Positions 15,235 to 22,554 of a stretch of 28,360 nt of DNA are shown here, piece after piece; position 1 is the stretch's first letter; each line of letters starts with the position of its first letter. Under the pieces are notes generated by a model. It saw only the letters and a list, made by a program, of their open reading frames with translations. It was not told the origin of the DNA and made no database searches. This DNA is from JAKFWI01 sp031398975 (GTDB lineage: Bacteria; Pseudomonadota; Alphaproteobacteria; Caulobacterales; Aquidulcibacteraceae): assembly GCA_031398975.1 (NCBI GenBank), contig JANNOI010000050.1:1-28360 (forward strand), written 5' to 3'. The position numbers and the translations under genes were made by a program.

Positions 15235-16001
15235 CGCGATCCGGCCAGGAGGGCGGCGCGCTCTTCCGGCGTCAGCGGGCGCCAGCGCCCTTCGGGTAGA
15301 TCGCCCAGGCGCACGGGGCCGATGCGGGTGCGGAACAGGTCCGTGACCGTGAGCCCGACGGCCTCGCACATCCGCCGGATCTGCCGGTTGCGCCCCTCCC
15401 GTAGGATAAAGCGCAGGTCCTGGCCGCCGCGCTGGGCCACCTCCGCCGGCTTCAAGGCCCGCCCGTCGAGCGTCAGCCCGTGGCGCAGCAGGGCGAGCTT
15501 GGCCGGGGTCAACGTCCCCGTCACGCGCACCTCATATTCCTTATCGAGCCCGGTGAGGGGGCCGATCACGGCCTTGGCGAGCACGCCGTCCTCCGACAGG
15601 AGCAGCAGCCCGCGGCTGTCCAGGTCGAGCCGGCCCAGCGGCGCGAGCCGGGCCCGGGGACCCGGATCGGCTTCCAGACCCCCGCCCCATCGATTGCCCC
15701 GGGAAACAAGGCGCGCGGCGGGAATTTGGCCCCGTTCCGGCTGCGCGGATACGTACCCTACCGGCTTATGGACCATGACCGTGACCCGCCCCGGAGCGCC
15801 CGGCCCGCCGGCTTGGCGCAGCGCCAAGGTCTGCCCCGGCATGATCTTGTGGCCGGGGTCGGCGATGGCGCGCCCGTCGATCGTCACCGCCCCGGCGGCG
15901 ATCAGCGCTTCGGCCTCCCGGCGCGAGCACACGCCGGCGGCGGCGAGCCATTTGTTGACGCGTTGGGGCTCGGGCCTGTCATAGGTGCGGCTCCAGTCCA
16001 G
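15231..16001 (-). CDS. RsuA/RluB/RluF-family 16S/23S rRNA pseudouridine synthase
   Basis: Isomerises a specific uridine in rRNA. The product has an N-terminal S4 RNA-binding domain (QRVNKWLAAAGVCSRREAEALI), a MVHKPVGYVSAQ entry strand, the catalytic GRLDLDSRGLLLLSEDG with its Asp, KEYEVRVTG, and GRNRQIRRMCEAVGLTV. The S4 domain starts before any ATG, GTG or TTG: the first such codon in frame is a GTG inside it (15932), which would delete its first helix. I place the start at CTG (15999-16001 on the minus strand) because AGGGAG lies 6 bases before it; this gives 256 residues. The substrate site cannot be told. A frameshift or sequence error near the start is the alternative. Confidence 0.82.
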   Translation of the reverse strand: MDWSRTYDRPEPQRVNKWLAAAGVCSRREAEALIAAGAVTIDGRAIADPGHKIMPGQTLALRQAGGPGAPGRVTVMVHKPVGYVSAQPERGQIPAARLVSRGNRWGGGLEADPGPRARLAPLGRLDLDSRGLLLLSEDGVLAKAVIGPLTGLDKEYEVRVTGTLTPAKLALLRHGLTLDGRALKPAEVAQRGGQDLRFILREGRNRQIRRMCEAVGLTVTDLFRTRIGPVRLGDLPEGRWRPLTPEERAALLAGSR

Positions 16002-16090
16002 CGGCGTCTCCCTGAGGGTGGCGGGCGTCGTTTGCGCCGCCCATGCGGCTCCGGTACTACCAAGCCCCGTATCCAGCCCGATCAGGACCC

Positions 16091-16837
16091 ATGGCCGGCC
16101 ACAGCCAATTCGCCAATATCATGCACCGGAAGGGCGCGCAGGATAAGAAGCGCGCCCAGGCCTTCACCCGCATCGCCCGCGAGGTCCAGGCCGCGGTGAA
16201 GCTCGGCGGCGCCGATCCCGCCAACAATCCCCGCCTGGCGCGCGCGCTCGCGGCCGGGCGGGCGGAGAACATGCCCAAGGACAATCTCCAGCGCGCGATC
16301 GACAAGGGGGCCGGGGCGGGCGGGGAGAGCCTGGAGGAAATCCGCTATGAGGGCTTCGCCCCGGGCGGCGTCGGCGTGATCGTGGAATGCCTCACCGACA
16401 ACAGAAACCGCACCGCCGGCGACGTCCGCGCGGCCTTCTCCAAGAATGGCGGCAATCTGGGCGAGACGGGCGCGGTGTCGTTCCTGTTCGATCGGGTCGG
16501 CGAGATCCGGTATCCCGCAGCGGCTGCCGGAGAGGACACGATGCTCGCCGCGGCCGTGGACGCGGGGGCCGACGATTGCACCCTGGAGGACGCCCAGCAC
16601 GTCATCGTTTGCACCCCGGAGACGCTGGGGGCGGTGGCGGCTTCGCTTGCGGCGGCGTTCGGGGAAGCGCTTTCGGTCAAGTTCGTCTGGCGCGCCCAGA
16701 CGATGGCCCCGATTTCCGCTGAGCCGTTGCAAACGCTCCTGAAAATGCTGTCCGCGCTGGATGATCTCGACGATGTGCAGGCGGTTTGGACGAACGCGGA
16801 TATCCCGGAGGAGGCGCTGGCGGCCCTGGGCGGGTGA
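16091..16837 (+). CDS. yebC: YebC/PmpR family protein
   Basis: Member of the YebC/PmpR family, known as transcription regulators and, in recent work on the family, as factors that help ribosomes through difficult motifs such as proline stretches. The 248 residues begin MAGHSQFANIMHRKGAQDKKR and contain the acidic-basic three-domain fold with NPRLARALAAGRAENMPKDNL, YEGFAPGGVGVIVECLTDNRNRT and GAVSFLFDRVG. AGGA precedes the ATG by about 4 bases; an upstream in-frame ATG adds 16 residues with no homology. It begins the yebC-ruv neighbourhood that is standard in many bacteria. Confidence 0.95.
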   Translation: MAGHSQFANIMHRKGAQDKKRAQAFTRIAREVQAAVKLGGADPANNPRLARALAAGRAENMPKDNLQRAIDKGAGAGGESLEEIRYEGFAPGGVGVIVECLTDNRNRTAGDVRAAFSKNGGNLGETGAVSFLFDRVGEIRYPAAAAGEDTMLAAAVDAGADDCTLEDAQHVIVCTPETLGAVAASLAAAFGEALSVKFVWRAQTMAPISAEPLQTLLKMLSALDDLDDVQAVWTNADIPEEALAALGG

Positions 16838-16847
16838 GACGCCAACC

Positions 16848-16873
16848 GGAACTTGGCCGCGCGATAACGCGTT
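16848..16873 (+). promoter_or_regulatory. EcfG-type general-stress promoter before the receiver gene
   Basis: GGAAC (16848-16852) and CGTT (16870-16873) are 17 bases apart, an exact match to the alphaproteobacterial EcfG sigma consensus GGAAC-N16/17-CGTT. It lies 80 bases before the receiver gene start and 10 bases after the yebC stop. Confidence 0.68.
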
Positions 16874-16952
16874 CGATCGCCATGAAGGTTACGCTTAAAA
16901 TCACCAACCGTCGCTCTTCATCCGTATCCTCGGCGCGCAAGGGAGCGCGGTC

Positions 16953-17348
16953 ATGAACGGGCGCCCTATTGTTCTGCTGGTGGAGGACGAAGCGCTCGTG
17001 CGCATGGTCGCCGCCGAAATGCTCGCAGCGTTGGGCTTCGACGTCGAGGAGGCGAGCAACGCCGGCGCGGCGATGATCGCGATGGCCCGCCCCGACCTCG
17101 ACGTGTGCGCCGCAATTATCGATCTCGGCCTGCCCGATCGCCGCGGCGATGCGCTGGCGCATGAGATGCGCGCGCTCTACCCCGATCTGCCCCTGGTGAT
17201 CGCCAGCGGCTACGCTGAGGCCTCCATGCGCGGACGAATCGGGCGTGACGCCGGTATCGCCTTCGTCGAAAAGCCCTATCAGAGCAAGGATATCGAGAAG
17301 GCGCTTGCGACGCTCGGCGTGGCGCGTCCGGAAGGAGAATCGGTCTAG
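16953..17348 (+). CDS. Stand-alone response-regulator receiver protein
   Basis: A 131-residue CheY-like receiver with no output domain. Acidic pocket residues are E11, D12 and E13 (VEDE), the phosphoacceptor is D57 (IIDLGLPD), the switch residue S85 (VIASGYAE), and the conserved lysine K107 (VEKPYQ). Such single-domain receivers act as phosphate shuttles or sinks. The preceding EcfG-type promoter suggests the general-stress network, in which small receivers such as SdrG take part; the FATGxY signature of that group is only partly matched here (IASGY). GGGAG lies 8 bases before the ATG. It sits between yebC and ruvC, an unusual place; no kinase is nearby. Confidence 0.9.
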   Translation: MNGRPIVLLVEDEALVRMVAAEMLAALGFDVEEASNAGAAMIAMARPDLDVCAAIIDLGLPDRRGDALAHEMRALYPDLPLVIASGYAEASMRGRIGRDAGIAFVEKPYQSKDIEKALATLGVARPEGESV

Positions 17349-17380
17349 CCCTCGTCCGGCCGAATGGCGAGGAGTGCGGG

Positions 17381-17881
17381 ATGGCGAAGGCTTTGCGCCT
17401 GCTGGGCGTCGATCCGGGCTTGCAGCGCTGCGGCTGGGGGGTTGTGGCGGCTGACGGCGCCCATCTGTCCTACGTGGCGCATGGGGTGATCTGCCCCCCA
17501 AAAGACGCGCCCCTGGCGTCCCGTTTATGCGCAATCCTGGTAGGGCTTGAAGCCGTGCTCGCCGCCCATGCCCCCGATGAGGCCGCGGTAGAGGAGACGT
17601 TCGTCAACGCCAATCCCCGTGCGGCGCTCGCTCTCGGGCAGGCGCGGGGCGCGGCGATGATCGCGCCGGCGCGGGCGGGCCTGCCGGTAGCGGAATACTC
17701 CCCCGCCTCCATCAAAAAAGCGCTTGTCGGAAACGGGCAGGCCGACAAGGAGCAGGTGGCGTTCATGGTCCGCCGGCTGCTGCCTCTGGCCGGGGCGGTG
17801 CGCGCGGACGCCGCCGACGCGCTCGCCGTGGCGCTGACCCACGCCGCCCATCTGGGATTTCGGCGCGCGACGGGCGTGTGA
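17381..17881 (+). CDS. ruvC: Holliday junction endodeoxyribonuclease RuvC
   Basis: Dimeric nuclease that cuts Holliday junctions in the RuvABC resolvasome. The 166 residues show the four metal-binding acids: D11 (GVDPGLQRCGWG), E71 (VEETFVNANPR), D143 and D146 (RADAADALAVAL), with the same spacing of the last pair as in E. coli. The LGQARGAA and NGQADKEQV motifs are present. GAGGAG stands 7 bases before the ATG. The gene lies 32 bases after the receiver gene and 39 bases before the DUF1428 gene. Confidence 0.97.
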   Translation: MAKALRLLGVDPGLQRCGWGVVAADGAHLSYVAHGVICPPKDAPLASRLCAILVGLEAVLAAHAPDEAAVEETFVNANPRAALALGQARGAAMIAPARAGLPVAEYSPASIKKALVGNGQADKEQVAFMVRRLLPLAGAVRADAADALAVALTHAAHLGFRRATGV

Positions 17882-17920
17882 TCCTTCGCTATGCTGCGTG
17901 CGCCAATAAGGGAGGAAAAA

Positions 17921-18280
17921 ATGGCTTATGCGGACGGTTTCGTCCTGCCGGTGCCGAAGGAAAAGCTCGACGCCTATCTCGATCTGGCGCGGCTGTCTGG
18001 CGCGATCTGGCGTGAGCACGGCGCGCTTGAATACCACGAGGCGGTGGCTGACGATGTGCAACCGGGCCAGCTCACCTCTTTTCCCCAGGCGGTGAAGCTT
18101 GAAGAGGGCGAGGTCGTGGTGTTCGCCTGGATCCTCTATCCCGACCGCGCCACCCGCGATGCGGTGAACGCCAAGGTGATGGCCGATCCCCGCCTCGCGC
18201 CGATGATGAACCCGGAAAGTATGCCGTTCGACGGCAAGCGCATGTTCTGGGGCGGCTTCGAAGTGGCGGTTTCGGCCTAA
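17921..18280 (+). CDS. DUF1428 family protein (YbaA-like)
   Basis: A 119-residue small alpha/beta protein of the DUF1428 family (E. coli YbaA), of ferredoxin-like dimeric fold and unknown function. Family marks are YADGFVLPVPKEKLDAY at the start, GALEYHEAVADD, the FAWILYPDRATRDAVNAKVM strand-helix, MMNPESMPFDGKRMFWGGFE at the end. GGGAGG precedes the ATG by about 6 bases; an in-frame ATG 30 bases earlier has no such site. It lies between ruvC and ruvA, splitting a set that is usually contiguous; no link to recombination is suggested by sequence. Confidence 0.92.
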   Translation: MAYADGFVLPVPKEKLDAYLDLARLSGAIWREHGALEYHEAVADDVQPGQLTSFPQAVKLEEGEVVVFAWILYPDRATRDAVNAKVMADPRLAPMMNPESMPFDGKRMFWGGFEVAVSA

Positions 18281-18321
18281 GCGCCCGTGCGACCGTCGGC
18301 GAATCCCCCCACGGTCAGGCC

Positions 18322-18933
18322 ATGATCGGATTGCTCAAGGGGATCATTGCGGCCCTCGGCGAGGATGCGGCTCTGATCGAGGTCGGCGGCGTCGGCTATG
18401 TGGTGTCAGCGGGCGCGCGCACGCTGGCGCGGCTGCGCCTGGGCGAGGCGGCGCTCGTGCATGTAGAAACGCATGTGCGCGAGGACGCGATCAAGCTGTT
18501 CGGTTTCCTCACGGAGGAGGAACGCGGCTGGTTCATCCATCTGCAGAGCGCACCCGGCGTCGGCGCGAAAGTGGCGCTCAATATCCTCGACGTTTTAAGC
18601 CCCGGCGAACTCGCCGATGCGATCGCACTCCAGGACAAGGCCAGCGTGGCGCGCGCCAACGGCGTGGGCCCGAAGCTTGCGGCGCGCATCGTCCAGGAAC
18701 TGGCCGGCAAGGCCCCGCCGCGTGGGTTTGCGGGCCACGCGCCCCGCCCGGTTGGGCGCAGCACGGAGGCTCCCCCGCCCGCCGCGCGCCAGGATGCGCT
18801 GTCGGCGCTGCTGAATTTGGGCATCGACCAGGCGAGCGCGACCCGCGCGGTGGCCGCCGCGCTCAAGACGCTGACGCCCGACACGCCCACCCCGGATCTG
18901 ATCCGCGCCGCGCTCAAGGAAGTGCGCGGATGA
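18322..18933 (+). CDS. ruvA: Holliday junction helicase subunit RuvA
   Basis: Tetrameric protein that binds the four-way junction and guides the RuvB motors. The 203 residues start MIGLLKGIIAALGEDAALIEVGGVGY (OB fold), then carry two helix-hairpin-helix motifs (SAPGVGAKVALNIL and NGVGPKLAARIVQEL), an Ala/Pro-rich flexible linker near residues 135-155, and the RuvB-contacting domain III (ALSALLNLGIDQASATRAV to IRAALKEVRG). Complete and of usual length. Confidence 0.96.
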   Translation: MIGLLKGIIAALGEDAALIEVGGVGYVVSAGARTLARLRLGEAALVHVETHVREDAIKLFGFLTEEERGWFIHLQSAPGVGAKVALNILDVLSPGELADAIALQDKASVARANGVGPKLAARIVQELAGKAPPRGFAGHAPRPVGRSTEAPPPAARQDALSALLNLGIDQASATRAVAAALKTLTPDTPTPDLIRAALKEVRG

Positions 18934-18947
18934 AGCCGATCGGCCCC

Positions 18948-19130
18948 TCAGGTCTTATCGGCCGGCTCGCGTTGCTTGGTGCGGACGACGCCGGACATGA
19001 GGCCCACGCCCACAAGCACCAGCGCGCCGACGATGATCCAGGTCTGGGGCACGTCCAGGAGGACCGCCGCATAGATCAGCCCCGCCAGCAGCACCACAAA
19101 ACCCGCCAGGTAGAGTAAAAACGGCGACAT
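18948..19130 (-). CDS. Small two-helix membrane protein
   Basis: A 60-residue peptide made of two hydrophobic segments (about 4-24 and 30-48, split by DVPQTW) with a short polar tail (RTKQREPADKT). Not recognised by family. GGGAG lies about 9 bases before the ATG. It fills the gap between ruvA and ruvB on the opposite strand; the hydrophobic pattern and clean start argue that it is real rather than a shadow. Its role is unknown. Confidence 0.62.
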   Translation of the reverse strand: MSPFLLYLAGFVVLLAGLIYAAVLLDVPQTWIIVGALVLVGVGLMSGVVRTKQREPADKT

Positions 19131-19234
19131 GAAGGGCGCTCCCGTGATGGACCTTACGCCCGATAACGCACAGAGCGCGTTCCGGTTCGCCCGCCGCTGT
19201 GGCCCGATCGGTCGCAGCGTGCGAAGATCAGGCC

Positions 19235-20272
19235 ATGGCTGATTCCGGCGCCGCCCGTCTCCTCTCCGCCGACCGTCAGCCGGGCGAGGTCGACCGCGCG
19301 CTCCGCCCCACCGGATTTGACGAATTCACCGGGCAGGAAGCGGCCAAGGCTAATCTCAAAGTGTTCGTCCAGGGCGCGCGGGGGCGCGGAGAGGCGCTCG
19401 ATCACACGCTGCTGTTCGGGCCGCCAGGCCTGGGCAAGACGACCTTGGCGCAGATCCTGGCGCGCGAGCTTGGGGTCGGGTTCCGCGCAACGTCCGGCCC
19501 GGTGATCGCCAAGGCGGGCGATCTGGCCGCCTTGCTCACCAATCTGGAACCGCGTGACGTGCTGTTCATCGACGAGATCCACCGCCTCGCTCCCGCGGTG
19601 GAGGAAATCCTCTATCCCGCCATGGAGGATTACCACCTTGACCTCATCATCGGGGAGGGGCCCTCGGCGCGCTCGGTGCGCATCGACCTCGCCCCGTTCA
19701 CCCTTGTGGGCGCAACGACCCGGGCCGGCCTGCTAGGCACGCCGCTGCGAGACCGGTTCGGCATACCGGTGCGGCTGGAATTCTACAATGCGGCCGAGCT
19801 GACCGGCATCCTCGAGCGGGCCGGGGCGAAAATGGGCGCAAGCCTCACCCGCGAGGGGGCGATGGAGATCGCCAAGCGCGCCCGCGGCACGCCGCGCGTC
19901 GCGGTGCGCCTGCTGCGGCGGGTGCGCGATTTCGCGGACCAGACCGGCGCCGCGATCGACGCGAAGCTCGCCGACGGGGCGTTGCGCCGGCTGGAGGTGG
20001 ACAGCGACGGGCTGGACCTCCAGGACAGACGCTATCTGCTCGCGCTGGTGGACACCTATGGCGGGGGTCCTGTGGGGGTGGAGACGCTGGCGGCCGCCCT
20101 CGCAGAGGCGCGCGACGCGATCGAAGATGTGATCGAGCCATACCTGTTGCAGCAGGGCTTCATCCTGCGCACCCCGCGCGGGCGCTGCGCCGCCTTGAAA
20201 GCGTATGAGCGGATGGGCCGCAAACCACCGCCCCGCCCGCCCGAGCAACCCGCCCTGTTCGGGGAGGGGTGA
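19235..20272 (+). CDS. ruvB: Holliday junction helicase motor RuvB
   Basis: AAA+ ATPase ring that drives branch migration with RuvA. The 345 residues begin MADSGAARLLSADRQPGEVDRALRP and have FTGQEAAKANLKVF, Walker A GPPGLGKTT (K68), Walker B LFIDEIHRL (D113, E114), the sensor 1 stretch GATTRAGLLGTPLRDRFG with the arginine finger region, GTPRVAVRLLRRVRDFA and a winged-helix end (GGGPVGVETLAAAL to LQQGFILRTPRGR). The ATG at 19235 fits the family N-terminus; an ORF start 36 bases earlier does not. Separated from ruvA by the opposing small membrane gene, so it must have its own promoter or read-through. Confidence 0.97.
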   Translation: MADSGAARLLSADRQPGEVDRALRPTGFDEFTGQEAAKANLKVFVQGARGRGEALDHTLLFGPPGLGKTTLAQILARELGVGFRATSGPVIAKAGDLAALLTNLEPRDVLFIDEIHRLAPAVEEILYPAMEDYHLDLIIGEGPSARSVRIDLAPFTLVGATTRAGLLGTPLRDRFGIPVRLEFYNAAELTGILERAGAKMGASLTREGAMEIAKRARGTPRVAVRLLRRVRDFADQTGAAIDAKLADGALRRLEVDSDGLDLQDRRYLLALVDTYGGGPVGVETLAAALAEARDAIEDVIEPYLLQQGFILRTPRGRCAALKAYERMGRKPPPRPPEQPALFGEG

Positions 20273-20280
20273 GGTCGATA

Positions 20281-20306
20281 GCCGGCGCGCCCCAGGGGCG
20301 GCCGGC
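20281..20306. terminator. GC-rich hairpin between convergent ruvB and csbD
   Basis: GCCGGC at each end and GCCC/GGGC inside can form a strong stem with a small bulge and a 3-base loop. It starts 8 bases after the ruvB stop and also lies downstream of csbD. No U tract is present, so the terminator call is tentative. Confidence 0.4.
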
Positions 20307-20330
20307 CATCGGCGATTGCAGCGAGTTGGT

Positions 20331-20519
20331 TCAGCGTTTGTCTTTCTTGGCGTCGCGCGCGGCGTCCTGCGCCCCGCCGACCGCGTTTTGCACCTTGCCG
20401 CCCAGCTTCTGGGCGCGGCCTTCGGCTTTCAGCTTCTCGTCACCCGTCAGCTTGCCGACGGCTTCTTTGGCTCCGCCGGCGATTTGCTTGCCGGCCCCTT
20501 CGACGCGATCGCGGTCCAT
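20331..20519 (-). CDS. CsbD family stress protein
   Basis: A 62-residue hydrophilic protein of the CsbD family (UPF0337), small Lys/Gly/Ala-rich proteins often induced in general stress. The family core DRVEGAGKQIAGGAKEAVGKLTG, then DEKLKAEGRAQKLGGKVQNAVGGAQD, is clear; the protein has no Cys, Trp or membrane segment. GGAG lies 7 bases before the ATG. It is divergent from the PPOX gene, which has an EcfG-type promoter; no such match was seen on the csbD side. Molecular function is unknown for the family. Confidence 0.92.
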   Translation of the reverse strand: MDRDRVEGAGKQIAGGAKEAVGKLTGDEKLKAEGRAQKLGGKVQNAVGGAQDAARDAKKDKR

Positions 20520-20597
20520 GATGTGTCTCCGTTGATCTACCCCGCCTACGCTTCAGTTCAATGCCCAGGCCTCGATCTGGTTCACCCCGGCGCTGCG

Positions 20598-20622
20598 GGA
20601 ACATCCCGCCGGATCACCCGTT
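20598..20622 (+). promoter_or_regulatory. EcfG-type general-stress promoter before the PPOX gene
   Basis: GGAAC (20598-20602) and CGTT (20619-20622) are 16 bases apart, an exact match to the EcfG sigma consensus. It lies 55 bases before the PPOX start, between divergent csbD and PPOX genes. Confidence 0.7.
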
Positions 20623-20640
20623 TCAGCGGACTACTCCCTT

Positions 20641-20665
20641 CAAGCGCATCAAGCGCATCAAGCGC
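20641..20665 (+). repeat. 9-base tandem repeat in the PPOX leader
   Basis: CAAGCGCAT occurs twice and a third copy is partial (CAAGCGC), between the EcfG-type promoter and the ribosome site of the PPOX gene. It may be a replication-slippage tract; no function is claimed. Confidence 0.8.
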
Positions 20666-20676
20666 CGGAGCCCGCC

Positions 20677-21162
20677 ATGACAGACGCCCATCCCAACACG
20701 CACGAACGCCTCTGGGACCTGATCGACAAAATCCCGATCGCCATGCTGGTGACGGAGGAGGGCGGCAAGATCGTCGCACGCCCGATGGCCGCGCGGCCGA
20801 AGCGCGAGGAGAATGCGGTTTATTTCCTGATCGAGGCTCAGGCGAGCGCGGACCGCGACGTAGCCGCCCACCCCGCGGTATGCATCACCTTCGCCGATCC
20901 TGGCGGCAGCAAGTACGTTTCGCTCACCGGCCCGGGCGAGGTCTCCAACGATCGCGAGAAGATCAAGGCGCTGTGGAACCTCGGGGCCAAGGCCTGGTGG
21001 GACAGCCCGGAGGATCCGGTGATCCGCGTCCTCAAAGTCACGCCCGAGGAGGGCCAATATTGGGACGGGCCTACCCGCGCGGTCTCGACGCTGAAAATGC
21101 TGGCCGCGGCGGTCGGCGGCTCGCGCCCGGAGCTGGGCTCCAACGAGAAGGTGCAGATGTAG
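20677..21162 (+). CDS. PPOX-class FMN-binding stress protein (general stress protein 26-like)
   Basis: A 161-residue split-barrel protein of the pyridoxamine-phosphate-oxidase-like class, the group called general stress protein 26, which binds FMN or related flavins. Visible marks are IDKIPIAMLVTEEGGKIVARPMAA, AVYFLIEAQASADRDVAAHPAVCITFADP, YVSLTGPGEVSNDREKIKALW and KAWWDSPEDPVIRVLKVTPEEGQYWDGP. GGAG is 7 bases before the ATG. The EcfG-type promoter fits the stress role of the family. Reaction and substrate are unknown; true pyridoxamine oxidase activity is unlikely from its sequence type. Confidence 0.92.
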   Translation: MTDAHPNTHERLWDLIDKIPIAMLVTEEGGKIVARPMAARPKREENAVYFLIEAQASADRDVAAHPAVCITFADPGGSKYVSLTGPGEVSNDREKIKALWNLGAKAWWDSPEDPVIRVLKVTPEEGQYWDGPTRAVSTLKMLAAAVGGSRPELGSNEKVQM

Positions 21163-21244
21163 GCGCCGCCTGACGGCGCTTGCCCGCCGGCGCCCCGCAG
21201 GGCTATCCCCATCCTCGTCGCCGCCCGGCGGCGAGGATGCGCGC

Positions 21245-21703
21245 ATGCACGATCTGCCCGTCGGCGGCCGCTTCGAGGGAGTCACGCACCTTCTTCCGGT
21301 GCGGGTCTATTACGAAGACACCGATTTCTCCGGTCTGGTCTATCACGCTAATTACGTGCGCTATTTCGAGCGCGGGCGGTCCGACTATCTGCGCGCCGCG
21401 GGCATCGCCCACGCCGCGCTCCTGGCGGGGCCGGAGCCCACGGCCTTTGCGGCGCTGAAGCTTACCGTGACCTTCCTCAAGCCCGCCCGCATCGACGACG
21501 CCCTCGTCGTGCGCACCCGTTTCGAGGCGATCAGGGGGGCGCGGCTGTTCGTCGCCCAAGAGGTCGCGCGGGCGGGGGAGGCGGTGGCGCAGGCAGCGGT
21601 GGAGCTGTGCTGCATTCGCCCGGGCGGCGGCGCCAAGCGCTTTCCCGCGGCGCTGGCGGCGAAGCTGGCGCCCTATCTGGCGGCGCCGGCGTCCCCATTT
21701 TGA
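21245..21703 (+). CDS. ybgC: Tol-Pal system-associated acyl-CoA thioesterase
   Basis: Hot-dog-fold thioesterase that hydrolyses acyl-CoA or acyl-carrier thioesters and sits at the head of tol-pal operons. The 152 residues include VYYEDTDFSGLVYHANYVRYFERGRSDYL, with the catalytic Asp in DTDFSGLVYH (D27), followed by the LKLTVTFLKPARIDDAL strand pair. The link with phospholipid metabolism and the Tol system is from the known family context. It lies 161 bases before tolQ. Confidence 0.95.
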   Translation: MHDLPVGGRFEGVTHLLPVRVYYEDTDFSGLVYHANYVRYFERGRSDYLRAAGIAHAALLAGPEPTAFAALKLTVTFLKPARIDDALVVRTRFEAIRGARLFVAQEVARAGEAVAQAAVELCCIRPGGGAKRFPAALAAKLAPYLAAPASPF

Positions 21704-21864
21704 CAAAATCCCCGCTTTATTCCAGCGCATCCGGGGCTTGCGCGTCCGAACGGCCTTCTCCGATGCATCCGCAGGGTGCGCGCCTCCCGGCTCTGGGTTA
21801 TGGGGCACGCGCAGCAGCACGCTGGCGCGGCTAAGCCGCCCGTCCAAGCCGCTAAGGAGAACCG

Positions 21865-22554
21865 ATGGAAGCCGCCGCCGATTTCACCCTGTGGGGCATG
21901 CTCGCCAAGGCCGACCCGGTGGTGAAGGCCGTGATGGCGATGCTTGTATTCGCCTCGCTCTGGTCTTGGGCGGTGGCGATCGATAAGTGGCTGCAATTCA
22001 GCGACATCAAGGGCAAGGCCAAGCAATTCGAGAAGGCGTTCTGGTCCGGTCGCTCGATCGAGGATTTCGACGATTATGCGGGGGACCGGCCCCAGGACGC
22101 GCTGGGGCGGGTGTTTGCGGCCGCTTCGCGGGAATGGCGCGAGGCGCGCCGCGGCGGCGCGCTGCCGGCGGTGCACGTGACGCTGATCCAGGAGCGCTGC
22201 GACCGCCTGATGCAGGCCCAGATCCAGCGCGAGGTGACGCGGGCGGGCAAGGGCCTCTCCATTCTGGCCACGATCGGCTCCTCCACCCCCTTTATCGGCC
22301 TCTTCGGCACCGTGTGGGGCATCATGAACGCCTTCACCTCGATCGCCGCCGCGCAGGAGACCAACCTCGCCGTGGTGGCGCCGGGCATTGCGGAAGCGCT
22401 GTTCGCCACCGCGCTCGGGCTCGTGGCGGCGATCCCTTCGGTGATTTTCTACAATCAGTTCGCGGGCGAGCTCGATCATTTCGCGGAGCGGCTGGAGAGC
22501 TTCTCCGACGAGGTGGCCGCCCGCTTCTCGCGCCGCCTAACCTATCGCGACTGA
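21865..22554 (+). CDS. tolQ: Tol-Pal system proton channel subunit TolQ
   Basis: Inner-membrane proton-channel protein that with TolR energises TolA; related to ExbB and MotA. The 229 residues have three membrane segments, around 17-40 (AVMAMLVFASLWSWAVAI), 130-155 (ILATIGSSTPFIGLFGTVWGIM) and 165-195 (VVAPGIAEALFATALGLVAAIPSVIFY), the last two holding the conserved pore threonines and prolines. AAGGAG lies 6 bases before the ATG, the best ribosome site in the operon. A 5-bp inverted repeat (21827-21839, GCGGC-TAA-GCCGC) is in the leader. tolR overlaps its stop by one base. Confidence 0.97.
   Translation: MEAAADFTLWGMLAKADPVVKAVMAMLVFASLWSWAVAIDKWLQFSDIKGKAKQFEKAFWSGRSIEDFDDYAGDRPQDALGRVFAAASREWREARRGGALPAVHVTLIQERCDRLMQAQIQREVTRAGKGLSILATIGSSTPFIGLFGTVWGIMNAFTSIAAAQETNLAVVAPGIAEALFATALGLVAAIPSVIFYNQFAGELDHFAERLESFSDEVAARFSRRLTYRD

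Noticed and set aside
19137..19172. GGAAC on the minus strand upstream of the small membrane peptide gene
   Set aside because: No CGTT 16-17 bases downstream; a CGTT occurs only 10 bases away, too close for an EcfG promoter.
20641..20665. CRISPR-like array
   Set aside because: Nine-base units without spacers are simple tandem repeats; no array of repeats and spacers exists in the window.
21723..21864. Strong promoter for tolQ
   Set aside because: The 161-base gap was read for -35/-10 pairs and EcfG sites; only weak matches were seen, apart from a 5-bp hairpin noted under tolQ.
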